NCBI GenBank assembly: GCA_045546735.1 | Contig: JAZQDJ010000120.1 | Location: 50,151 to 114,150, forward strand | Length of the DNA stretch: 64,000 bases | DNA from: SVFI01 sp045546735 | GTDB lineage: Bacteria; Bacillota; Clostridia; Lachnospirales; Lachnospiraceae | Direction of reading: 5' to 3' | Shown: in pieces, positions 1 to 7,441 of the stretch | How the letters are laid out: every line of letters starts with the position of its first letter | Numbering within the stretch: position 1 is the stretch's first letter | Made by a program: the position numbers and the translations under genes | Notes under the pieces: model-generated | What the model was told of the DNA's origin: nothing | Seen by the model: only the letters and a program-made list of their open reading frames with translations | Databases searched by the model: none

Positions 1-1155
1 TTTTCTTGCACCGCAGTTTGCACAGAATTTACCTGTGTTTCCTGTGTGACCGCAACCACAAGTCCAAGCATTTGCAGGAGCCGGAGCAGCAGCTACAGGA
101 GTGGCCGGTGCTGCAGGAGCCGGAGCAGCCTGCTGCTGGTTTTGTCCCATTGCAAAGAGGGAAGTAGCATCCATACCACCTGCCATATTAGCCATGTTCA
201 TTCCGGCAAAAGCCATCATAGGACCTGTAGATGTATTGGAAGCAGCAGCCTTCATAGCCTCTGCCTGTGCACTTACGAGAGTTGCAGCAGCCATGTTGGA
301 GTTACGAAGAACTGCTGTTTTCTGTAATTCTTTAATCATTGCTTCGTCTTCTTCGGAAGCTTTTACTGTGTTAACACCGAAGGAAGCGATTTCAAGACCA
401 CGGAGAGCTCCCCACTTTTCAGAAAGAACTTCATTTAACGCATCTGCGATTTCCATTGTGTGTCCAGGAAGTTCGCTGTAACGAACGCCCATAGCGGAAA
501 CTTTTGCAAATGCCGGCTGAAGAGCTGTTAAAAGCTCTGTTTTGAGCTGGCTGTCAATGCGGTCTCTTGTATATTCGTCTGCTACGTTAGCACAAACGTT
601 TGTATAGAAAAGAAGCGGGTCAACAATCTTGTAAGAATATTCTCCGTTACAACGGATAGAAATATCAATATCAAGACCGATGTTATTATCAACAACACGG
701 AAAGGTACCGGATTCATAGTTCCGTATTTGTTTCCGATGATTTCTTTTGTGTTAAAGAAGTAAACTCTTTGGTCCTTTGCCGGATCACCACCCATGGTGA
801 AACGTTTACCGATTGTAGCAAAAGTATTTTTTAAGCTTTCGCCGAGAGGACCATAGAAAACGCTTGGTTCTGTAGAGCTTTCGTAAATAAATTCTCCGGC
901 TTCTGCACAAACCTCAGCAATTTTACCCTGATCGATAATTAACATACACTGTCCTTCATTGACAGCAATAATAGAGCCGTTAGAAATAATGTTTGACTCT
1001 CCCTTTGTGTTACTTGTACCACGTCTGTCGCTGGTTCTCTTCTGACCTTTTGCAACAAGTACATTTTCGTTCAGTGAGTCGCAGTAGAAATACTCGCGCC
1101 ACTGATCTGCAACCGATGAACCGACTGCATTTTTAAGTGCTCTAATTAATCCCAT
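1..1155 (-). CDS. SPFH-domain protein with C-terminal zinc ribbon (3' end outside window)
   Basis: The reading frame is open from an ATG at 1155 (ribosome binding site AAAGGGAG just upstream) to the window edge, 385 codons with no stop, so the C-terminus is missing. The N-terminal two thirds resemble the bacterial SPFH proteins often annotated as virion-core-protein-like (YdjI type), including GGDPAKDQRVYFFNTKEI and a VDNNIGLDIDISIRCNGEYSY stretch. An Ala/Pro/Gln-rich linker follows, then a zinc ribbon with paired cysteines (WTCGCG...KFCANCGA) that is almost complete at the edge. Family members are thought to form membrane-associated scaffolds; the substrate is unknown. It lies downstream of the HD-GYP gene on the same strand, separated by a large palindrome, so cotranscription is uncertain. 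Confidence 0.85.
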   Translation of the reverse strand, partial: MGLIRALKNAVGSSVADQWREYFYCDSLNENVLVAKGQKRTSDRRGTSNTKGESNIISNGSIIAVNEGQCMLIIDQGKIAEVCAEAGEFIYESSTEPSVFYGPLGESLKNTFATIGKRFTMGGDPAKDQRVYFFNTKEIIGNKYGTMNPVPFRVVDNNIGLDIDISIRCNGEYSYKIVDPLLFYTNVCANVADEYTRDRIDSQLKTELLTALQPAFAKVSAMGVRYSELPGHTMEIADALNEVLSEKWGALRGLEIASFGVNTVKASEEDEAMIKELQKTAVLRNSNMAAATLVSAQAEAMKAAASNTSTGPMMAFAGMNMANMAGGMDATSLFAMGQNQQQAAPAPAAPATPVAAAPAPANAWTCGCGHTGNTGKFCANCGARK

Positions 1156-1190
1156 AATTTTTCTCCCTTTCTTGTTGTATATATTATAAT

Positions 1191-1307
1191 AATTTTATTC
1201 AGAGCCTTTATTCGCAAAATCGCTGCTGCGCCGTTTTCCTTTTGCTCATAATGGATTCTCGCCATATAAATTTTCGCTCGCAAATTTACATGGTTCTGAA
1301 TAAAATT
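1191..1307. repeat. Long nested palindrome between the HD-GYP and SPFH genes
   Basis: Outer arms at 1191-1206 and 1292-1307 are complementary over 16 bp with one G/A difference (a G-U pair in RNA). Inside is a second hairpin, CCATATAAATTT (1262-1273) against AAATTTACATGG (1282-1293), plus a CGCAAAATCGC/GCTGCG-rich segment. The outer right arm overlaps the HD-GYP stop codon. It may act as a terminator or mRNA-stabilising structure for the HD-GYP transcript, or be a small palindromic repeat element. There is no clean U-tract, so a simple terminator is not certain. Confidence 0.6.
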
Positions 1308-2385
1308 ATATGATCGCTGTAATCTTCATATCCTTATGTACAGAAAGATCTATAAATTTGTTGTTTGCGCATTTAATCGTCGGACGGGATAAATGCTCCG
1401 GATGTATGAATACGATTTCACCTTCAAGCCCGTTATTCAGTCGCACACGGAAACCGATAAAGGAATTGCTGACATTACGAAGGAATGTCAAAATCATATC
1501 CGGGTCGTATTTATCAAAGCCTTCTTTTTCAAATTCTTCGATAACATCAAACGGGCAAATCGGGTCACGATAAACACGTTTGCTTGTCATGGCATCGTAA
1601 ATATCCACAATAGTAATCATCTTGGCAAAGAAAGAAATCTTGTCGCGGGTGAATCCGTAAGGATATCCGCTGCCGTCACATTTTTCATGATGCATGAGTG
1701 CGGCATTTTTAACTTCCTCACTAAGCCCTGCTGCGTCCAGGATATTGTAACCATCTAATGGATGACGCTTAATTGCTTCAAATTCCGCTTTCGTCAGAGG
1801 TCCCGGTTTTTTAAGAATACTTTCAGGAACTTTGATTTTGCCTATATCATGGAACAAACCGCACGAAGTAGCCATAACACGGTCTTCTTTGCTTAAATTC
1901 AGCCATCCGGCAAAGATGTTGGAAATAATCGCTGCATTGACACAGTGTGCATATGTCGAATCATCATAATCACGCATGTTAATCAGCATATCCATGAGAC
2001 CGACGGAATGACCGAAATCATCCATGAAAGTTAATGTCTGGGATACGAGGTTTTCTGCATCAAAGTTAGAATTTGATTCAACAATCTGATTTAATCCTGT
2101 CTGTAACAAATCCACATGAGATTCAAAATTTTCTTTGAATTCAATAAAATCAGGGTTGGAACGTACACGCTCACTATAAGATGGCGGAGCATCGTTCATG
2201 GAAGAATCCACGGAAACGGCTTTATCCTCAACCTTGATGGAATAAATACCGAAAGAATCCAATTTTTCAATATTTTTTTCAACTAAGATAACTTTCTTTC
2301 CGAGAACGAGCTGTCCGTCAATCGAGAAGATATCTTCGGCAGTAACCATTCCGGGACGAAGGTCTTTTACTTGAATTTTTTTCAT
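1306..2385 (-). CDS. HD-GYP domain c-di-GMP phosphodiesterase-like protein
   Basis: A 359-residue soluble protein. The N-terminal ~60 residues (KVKDLRPGMVTAEDIFS-like, ending in VEKNIEKLDSFGIYSIKVE) match the domain that commonly precedes HD-GYP modules. The HD-GYP core is intact: HDIGK at about 179-183 and HHEKCDGSGYP at about 232-242, the metal and substrate motifs of c-di-GMP phosphodiesterases. The last ~60 residues form a small beta-rich tail seen in clostridial members. There is no membrane segment. The start has a GGGGTG ribosome binding site, and a consensus sigma-A promoter lies just upstream. Together with the GGDEF protein at 26.9 kb it suggests active c-di-GMP turnover; activity on c-di-GMP itself is inferred from family. 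Confidence 0.9.
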   Translation of the reverse strand: MKKIQVKDLRPGMVTAEDIFSIDGQLVLGKKVILVEKNIEKLDSFGIYSIKVEDKAVSVDSSMNDAPPSYSERVRSNPDFIEFKENFESHVDLLQTGLNQIVESNSNFDAENLVSQTLTFMDDFGHSVGLMDMLINMRDYDDSTYAHCVNAAIISNIFAGWLNLSKEDRVMATSCGLFHDIGKIKVPESILKKPGPLTKAEFEAIKRHPLDGYNILDAAGLSEEVKNAALMHHEKCDGSGYPYGFTRDKISFFAKMITIVDIYDAMTSKRVYRDPICPFDVIEEFEKEGFDKYDPDMILTFLRNVSNSFIGFRVRLNNGLEGEIVFIHPEHLSRPTIKCANNKFIDLSVHKDMKITAII

Positions 2386-2413
2386 ATTTTGTCACCCCAT
2401 TCTTACCCTTAAA

Positions 2414-2442
2414 ATTATAGAAGATAATGGGAAGACTGTCAA
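2414..2442 (-). promoter_or_regulatory. Sigma-A promoter of the HD-GYP gene
   Basis: On the minus strand TTGACA (2442-2437) is followed after exactly 17 nt by TATAAT (2419-2414). Both hexamers are perfect matches to consensus and the spacing is optimal; the start codon is about 28 nt further down. Confidence 0.85.
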
Positions 2443-2528
2443 TGAAAGTCGCATGAAAACAGCGTAAAAAAGCGTCAATTATCTGACATTACTTTATCAC
2501 ATTGTAGTAATAGAATCTACCAATTTAG

Positions 2529-2556
2529 AGTTGCTAAAAAACGCTCTTTCGCAACT
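2529..2556. promoter_or_regulatory. Inverted repeat upstream of the sugar kinase promoter (possible operator)
   Basis: AGTTGC (2529-2534) and GCAACT (2551-2556) form an inverted repeat with a 16-nt centre, 22 bp upstream of the PfkB promoter. Similar GCAACTC/GAGTTGC arms occur at 23020-23034. Operator function is a guess based on position only. Confidence 0.25.
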
Positions 2557-2578
2557 TACATTTTTCCTGCAAATTTTA

Positions 2579-2607
2579 TTGAGAAAAGAAAGAAAAGTCT
2601 TTATACT
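2579..2607 (+). promoter_or_regulatory. Sigma-A promoter of the PfkB kinase operon
   Basis: TTGAGA (2579-2584), a 17-nt spacer and TATACT (2602-2607). Transcription should start near 2614, giving a leader of about 20 nt before the ATG at 2636. Confidence 0.75.
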
Positions 2608-2635
2608 GATTTTATACAGAAAGAGAGGGTTTCTT

Positions 2636-3565
2636 ATGGATGTTATTTGCGCAGGTGAAATGCTCATAGACTTTACGCCGGGGGATAAGCCCGATACTTA
2701 TACAGCCAATCCGGGAGGAGCTCCGGCCAATGTGGCGGTCAGTATGGCAAGAAATGGTTTAAAAACGGCATTTCTCGGTATTTTGGGGAATGATGATTTC
2801 GGAAAGAAATTAAAGAATGTATTAGAAAAAGAAGGTATTGAAATGCTTTGTCCCAATCTTACGGATGAGGCGGTTACGACACTTGCATTTGTTACTTTAT
2901 ATGAGGGGGGAGAGAGGTCTTTTACGTTCGCAAGAAAGCCGGGTGCAGATATTTTGTTGCGTAAAAGCGATATTGAGGAAGATAAAATTACCCGCACCCG
3001 TCTGTTGCATGCCGGAAGTGTATCTTTATCGGACAATCCATGCAGGGAAGCCATAGGATATGCTATGGAGTTGGCGCATAAAAAAGGAAAGCTTGTCAGC
3101 TTTGATATCAATTACCGTGATATGATCTGGCATGACATGGAGAGATGTAAAAAAGAAGTTGAAAAAATAATGCCTTATGTGGATTTTCTTAAAATTTCCG
3201 ATGAAGAACTTTATTTTGTCGGAGGAGAAGAAAATATCGCATCGTTTATGGAAAAAAACAGTATCTCAGTTGTTGTGGAAACACTTGGAAGTAAAGGTGC
3301 AAAGTATTTTTTTAAAGGAAAAGAGGGCAGAGTAGACGCAAGATCGGTGGATGCTGTGGATGCGACGGGTGCAGGTGATGCGTTTTGGGGAGCATTTCTT
3401 TCTGCAATACTTATGTGCAATGTAAATAAAACCGATGATATTACGGAAGAAATTGTGAGAAAGGCACTTGTGTACGGAAACATTTCCGGTGCTCTTTGCG
3501 TGCAAATGCCGGGGGGGATTCCGGCGCTTCCTACGAAAGAAGAGATTGAGGAGGTACTTCTATGA
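2636..3565 (+). CDS. PfkB-family carbohydrate kinase, probable fructokinase
   Basis: 309 residues from the ATG at 2636, chosen because AGAGAGGG lies just upstream and the downstream protein begins with the family-typical MDVICAGEMLIDF; an upstream in-frame start would precede the promoter. Both ribokinase-family signatures are present: the glycine-rich GGAPANVAVSMARNG near residues 28-41 and DATGAGDAFWGAF near 241-251, which carries the catalytic Asp and anion hole. The product would phosphorylate a sugar, most likely fructose, with ATP. Its stop codon overlaps the ATG of the lyxose-isomerase-like gene (ATGA), so the two are translationally coupled. The exact sugar is inferred. Confidence 0.85.
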   Translation: MDVICAGEMLIDFTPGDKPDTYTANPGGAPANVAVSMARNGLKTAFLGILGNDDFGKKLKNVLEKEGIEMLCPNLTDEAVTTLAFVTLYEGGERSFTFARKPGADILLRKSDIEEDKITRTRLLHAGSVSLSDNPCREAIGYAMELAHKKGKLVSFDINYRDMIWHDMERCKKEVEKIMPYVDFLKISDEELYFVGGEENIASFMEKNSISVVVETLGSKGAKYFFKGKEGRVDARSVDAVDATGAGDAFWGAFLSAILMCNVNKTDDITEEIVRKALVYGNISGALCVQMPGGIPALPTKEEIEEVLL

Positions 3566-4242
3566 AACGTTCGAAAATAAATACATGCATTAAGGACATG
3601 GAGAGGTTAATTGAGGAGCATGGATTTAAGCTTCCGCCGTTTTGTCATTGGACGCCCAACGAGTGGCAGGATAAAAACAGTGAATACGATGAAATCCGTG
3701 ACAACATGCTTGGCTGGGATATTACAGATTACGGTCTCGGAGATTTTGATAAAGTCGGTTTTGCATTGATTACGCTCCGGAATGGAAATCAGAATAATCC
3801 GAAGTATAAGAAAGTGTATGCGGAAAAGCTGCTTATGTTAAAAGAAGGACAGCATTCGCCGATGCATTTTCATTGGAACAAAAGCGAGGATATTATTAAC
3901 CGCGGCGGCGGAACGTTGCTGATACACGTTTATAATGATGCGGGAGACGGTTCTTTTGCGGATACAGATGTTCTTGTAAATATGGATGGACGCTCGTTCT
4001 ATGTATCGGCGGGTACAGCCGTGGAATTAAAGCCCGGAGAAAGTATTACGCTATGGCCTCATCAGTACCATGATTTCGATGTGAAGCCGGGTACAGGGGA
4101 TGTGTTGATCGGCGAGGTTTCTATGTGCAATGATGACAATACGGATAACCGTTTTTATGAGCAGGTCGGAAGATTTCCGACCATAGAGGAGGATGAAGCT
4201 CCTTACAGGCTTCTTTGTAATGAGTATCCTCCGGCAAAATAA
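3562..4242 (+). CDS. D-lyxose ketol-isomerase family protein
   Basis: 226 residues of cupin type. Likely metal ligands are visible: HFH at 102-104 and Glu109 in HFHWNKSED, and a C-terminal His in WPHQYHDF. These match the D-lyxose isomerase family (YdaE-like), which interconverts D-lyxose and D-xylulose and often D-mannose and D-fructose. Coupling to a PfkB kinase by a 4-nt overlap suggests a short route in which the ketose produced is phosphorylated into central metabolism. No sugar transporter is adjacent, so the source of the sugar is unclear. Confidence 0.8.
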   Translation: MKRSKINTCIKDMERLIEEHGFKLPPFCHWTPNEWQDKNSEYDEIRDNMLGWDITDYGLGDFDKVGFALITLRNGNQNNPKYKKVYAEKLLMLKEGQHSPMHFHWNKSEDIINRGGGTLLIHVYNDAGDGSFADTDVLVNMDGRSFYVSAGTAVELKPGESITLWPHQYHDFDVKPGTGDVLIGEVSMCNDDNTDNRFYEQVGRFPTIEEDEAPYRLLCNEYPPAK

Positions 4243-4252
4243 AGGAGACACC

Positions 4253-5965
4253 ATGAAGTTTTTACTGGCAGCAGTCAATACAAAATATATACATTCTAAT
4301 CCTGCGGTCTATTCGCTCAAAGCGTATGCAGAGAAAAAGGCTCCGGAGTTGACGGGGCAGATTGAGATTGCGGAATATACGATTAATCACCAGATTTCGG
4401 ATATTTTGGCAGATTTATATAAGAGAAAACCGGATGCAATCGGTTTTTCCTGCTATATCTGGAATATTTCGTATGTTCTTGAATTGGCAGAGGAGATGAA
4501 AAAACTTCTTCCGGATGTACAAATATGGTTCGGAGGTCCCGAGGTATCTTTTGATGCAGATAAGCTGCTTTTAACTTACCCGTTTCTTACCGGTGTCATA
4601 TGCGGAGAAGGTGAAGAGTCTTTTTTACAGTTAGCTATGGCTTATAAAAAGGCGGAAGAAGAGGGAAGATCTTTTGCGGAAGTAAGCAGGGGACAACTGA
4701 AAAATACAGAACTGGTGCTTTCGGAAGTTCCTTTCCTGTATGACGATGATGCTTCGTTTGAAAACCGGATTTTGTATTATGAGTCGAGCAGGGGATGTCC
4801 GTTCCGATGTAGCTATTGTTTGTCTTCGATTGATAAAACGGTACGTTTGCGCGATATCGAAATTGTAAAAAAAGAACTTGCATATTTTATAGAAAAAAAG
4901 GTCCGTCAGGTAAAATTCGTAGACCGTACTTTCAACTGTAACAAAGAGCATGCGCTTGCGATTTGGGAATATTTGTTAGCCCATGATAACGGCGTGACAA
5001 ATTTTCACTTTGAGATTGCGGCGGATTTATTAGGGGAAGAGGAACTGACACTTCTTTCAAAATTCCGTCCGGGCGCATTGCAGTTAGAAATCGGAGTGCA
5101 GTCTACCAATGAAAAGACGATAGAGGAAATTGACCGTCGGATGAATGTGGAGCGCTTGAGAGGGATTGTGAAAAGAATTCATGACGGGGGAAATATTCAC
5201 GTTCATTTGGATTTGATTGCAGGACTTCCATATGAGGATTATGATTCATTTGGAAAATCGTTTGATGATGTGTATGCGATGCAGCCTGAACAGCTGCAGC
5301 TTGGATTTTTAAAGGTTCTTAAAGGATCGAAGATGCATCAAAAGGCGCAGGATTATGGTTTGGTTTACCGCTCAAAACCACCGTATGAAGTTTTATATAC
5401 GGACTGGATTTCTTTTGATGATATATGCAGGTTGAAACGCATCGAGGAAATGGTGGAAATCTATTATAACAGTAATCAATTTACTGTGACATTGCCGCTT
5501 GCAATGAAGAAATTTTCTTCTCCGTTTGCTTTTTTTGAAGCGCTCGCAGATTATTATGAAAAGCAGGGTTATTTTGTACAGTCGCCGGCTCGAAGCTACC
5601 GCTATCAAGTATTGCTGTCTTTCTTAGAAGAAGAAAATCTTTTTGCCGAAAGTCTGACCGTGGATTTGTATTTGAGAGAAAATTGCAAGACAAGACCTGC
5701 TTTTGCCGTAGATTTGGCAACGCACAAAGACCGCGAAAGAGCATTTTTCCAAAAAGAGGCCGCAGAGCATGAGCTGCTGGGAGATGATTATGTAGATTAT
5801 GATGCGCGCATGCTTGCAAGATCAGTTCACGTGGAACCGGTATTTTTTGACCATGTGACAGGTCAGCTTTTGAAGGAACCGGAATATATGATATTTGATT
5901 ATAAAAACAGGAATGCACTGACTTATGAGGCAAAAACATACAGAATAGGAAAAGAATATGAGTAA
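4253..5965 (+). CDS. B12-binding/radical SAM protein with DUF4080
   Basis: 570 residues from the ATG at 4253 (AAAGGAG upstream); the start MKFLLAAVNTKYIHSNPAVYSL is typical of the family. An N-terminal cobalamin-binding-like Rossmann region (about 1-150, including YIWNISYVLELAEEM and FGGPEVSFD) is followed by the radical SAM motif CPFRCSYC at about 180-190 in SSRGCPFRCSYCLSS, and then the C-terminal DUF4080 region. It should bind a 4Fe-4S cluster and S-adenosylmethionine; the substrate is unknown, with RNA or small-molecule modification both possible. It overlaps the next gene by 8 nt. Confidence 0.85.
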   Translation: MKFLLAAVNTKYIHSNPAVYSLKAYAEKKAPELTGQIEIAEYTINHQISDILADLYKRKPDAIGFSCYIWNISYVLELAEEMKKLLPDVQIWFGGPEVSFDADKLLLTYPFLTGVICGEGEESFLQLAMAYKKAEEEGRSFAEVSRGQLKNTELVLSEVPFLYDDDASFENRILYYESSRGCPFRCSYCLSSIDKTVRLRDIEIVKKELAYFIEKKVRQVKFVDRTFNCNKEHALAIWEYLLAHDNGVTNFHFEIAADLLGEEELTLLSKFRPGALQLEIGVQSTNEKTIEEIDRRMNVERLRGIVKRIHDGGNIHVHLDLIAGLPYEDYDSFGKSFDDVYAMQPEQLQLGFLKVLKGSKMHQKAQDYGLVYRSKPPYEVLYTDWISFDDICRLKRIEEMVEIYYNSNQFTVTLPLAMKKFSSPFAFFEALADYYEKQGYFVQSPARSYRYQVLLSFLEEENLFAESLTVDLYLRENCKTRPAFAVDLATHKDRERAFFQKEAAEHELLGDDYVDYDARMLARSVHVEPVFFDHVTGQLLKEPEYMIFDYKNRNALTYEAKTYRIGKEYE

Positions 5966-6695
5966 TTTAAATGCGACAGCGATTGACTTGGAGATGACGG
6001 GACTCAATGCGCGTACCGAGAAAATCATAGAGATAGGTGCAACCAAAATCCGTGACGGTAACGTAACGGAAACGTATCATAAATTACTGAATCCGGGCAG
6101 AAAATTAGATGAAAAAACAGTGCAGATTACCGGGATTACGGATGATATGCTCATAGGATGTCCGGCATTTGCCGAGATAAAAGACGAATTCTTGGAATTT
6201 ATCGGGGAAGATATCCTTTTGGGGCATAATGTGATTTTTGATTATTCTTTTTTGAAAAAGGCAATTATTAATGAAAGTCCGAAAGGGACCCGCTTTGAGA
6301 GGAAGGGAATTGACACGCTTAAAATTGCGCGGCGTTTCCTCCCGGGAGAGCAGAAAAAGCAGTTGACAGCGCTTTGTGAGTATTATGGTATTGAATACCG
6401 GGCTCATCGGGCTCTTGATGATGCACTTGCAACATTCCGCCTTTATGAATTATTGAGGGAAGAGTATTACGAAAAGGGAGCGGATATATTTGAGCCGAAA
6501 CCTCTTGTATATCAGGTAAAAAAAGAAAGTCCCGTGATGGCAAAGCAGATAGAGCAAATCACGAGACTGTCACAGCAATATGGAATAGAGTGTCCGTATG
6601 ATCTTGAAAAAATGACAAAAAATGAAGCAAGCCGCTACATTGACAAGATAAAATCAGGTTTCGGAAGCGTCGCTGTCACCGGAAAGAGCTCTTAA
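5958..6695 (+). CDS. DEDDh 3'-5' exonuclease (DnaQ-like)
   Basis: 245 residues. Exonuclease motifs are intact: DLEMTG near residue 11 (Exo I, with Glu), HNVIFDYSFL (Exo II) and HRALDDALATFRLYELL (Exo III with His and Asp). The C-terminal ~60 residues are an extra helical tail (QIERITRLSQQYGIECPYDLEKMTKNEASRYIDKI-like) of a kind seen in clostridial stand-alone exonucleases. A repair or proofreading role is inferred. It starts inside the end of the radical SAM gene and its last 42 bp overlap the convergent gene on the other strand. Confidence 0.85.
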   Translation: MSNLNATAIDLEMTGLNARTEKIIEIGATKIRDGNVTETYHKLLNPGRKLDEKTVQITGITDDMLIGCPAFAEIKDEFLEFIGEDILLGHNVIFDYSFLKKAIINESPKGTRFERKGIDTLKIARRFLPGEQKKQLTALCEYYGIEYRAHRALDDALATFRLYELLREEYYEKGADIFEPKPLVYQVKKESPVMAKQIEQITRLSQQYGIECPYDLEKMTKNEASRYIDKIKSGFGSVAVTGKSS

Positions 6696-7274
6696 AATGG
6701 CACCTTTTGTGATACCGCGGATTTTTTCCGCGTTTTCTCTCAGCCAACTGATACCGGCAAAGTTTCCTTGTTCCCGGTAGATTTGAATGAGTAATTTATA
6801 GTGTGAAAGAGAATCGGTGCCTGTCAAAATCGACTCCTCGGAGAGCATAACAGCCTCTTCTTTCCGGCCCAGATCGTACAGATGCTGACAGAGTAAGTAG
6901 ATGTTTTTGGCAAAGTTTTCATAGTTGGCATCATATTCACTTAAGATAGATATATTTGCGGTACCGAAACGCATTTTGACTTCGGTATTGGAGATACCGT
7001 TTAGATTTACCATTTTCTTGTCGGACAACTCTTTGAGTATGGTGTAGCATTCCGGGATAGCGTCCGGGTCGAAACTTTCTTCCGCCGGAAGTTTGTCAAA
7101 AGGAAAATGAACGAAATCGGAATCTTCCAATTGTTTCTTTCTGACACTATTTGCCATGCTTTCATTTTCCCAAAAATCGACAGATGCTTTTTCGTTTAAA
7201 TTACGGCTTTTCCGAAGCTGAAAAGTAAGCCATGCACCGAAAAGCATAAAACTTGCAAAAATGACTAAATTCAT
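6654..7274 (-). CDS. Membrane-anchored protein of unknown function
   Basis: 206 residues beginning with one N-terminal membrane helix (about 2-18, NLVIFASFMLFGAWLTFQL), then a charged linker and a helical domain rich in TPR-like pairs (YLLCQHLYDLGRKEEAVMLSEESI, HYKLLIQIYREQGN). No enzyme motif is visible. AAAGGA precedes the ATG. The gene runs against the exonuclease and overlaps it by 42 bp at the 3' ends. Its first 22 bp also hold the promoter of the divergent small membrane protein. Function unknown. Confidence 0.7.
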   Translation of the reverse strand: MNLVIFASFMLFGAWLTFQLRKSRNLNEKASVDFWENESMANSVRKKQLEDSDFVHFPFDKLPAEESFDPDAIPECYTILKELSDKKMVNLNGISNTEVKMRFGTANISILSEYDANYENFAKNIYLLCQHLYDLGRKEEAVMLSEESILTGTDSLSHYKLLIQIYREQGNFAGISWLRENAEKIRGITKGAILRALSGDSDASET

Positions 7275-7281
7275 ATATAAT
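7253..7281 (+). promoter_or_regulatory. Sigma-A promoter for the small membrane protein/VanW operon
   Basis: TTGCAA (7253-7258), 17-nt spacer, TATAAT (7276-7281). The -35 hexamer lies inside the coding region of the divergent gene. The predicted start near 7288 gives a leader of about 23 nt. Confidence 0.7.
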
Positions 7282-7310
7282 ATCCTTTCGAAGTAAAAGA
7301 GGTGATACTT

Positions 7311-7418
7311 ATGTTTAATAATAACAAAATGAAGCGTGTAGTTGCAACAGTTATCGCAGTTGTTTTAGTTTTAGCGCTTGTAGTACCGCTTGTAATTTCC
7401 GCAATCGGTTTTTTCTAA
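7311..7418 (+). CDS. Small single-pass membrane protein, 35 residues
   Basis: ATG at 7311 with AGAGGTG 7 nt upstream and a good promoter close by, followed by a 35-codon frame. It encodes a short basic N-terminus (MFNNNKMKRVV), one hydrophobic helix (about 10-33) and a short end (IGFF). Size and topology recall the tiny membrane anchors of Firmicutes such as Prli42/DUF4044, but similarity is only general and I do not assign it there. It precedes the VanW gene by 23 nt and probably shares its transcript. It is a real gene candidate on the basis of promoter, ribosome binding site and composition. Confidence 0.65.
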   Translation: MFNNNKMKRVVATVIAVVLVLALVVPLVISAIGFF

Positions 7419-7441
7419 GAAAGAAATAAGAGGAAGTTTGT

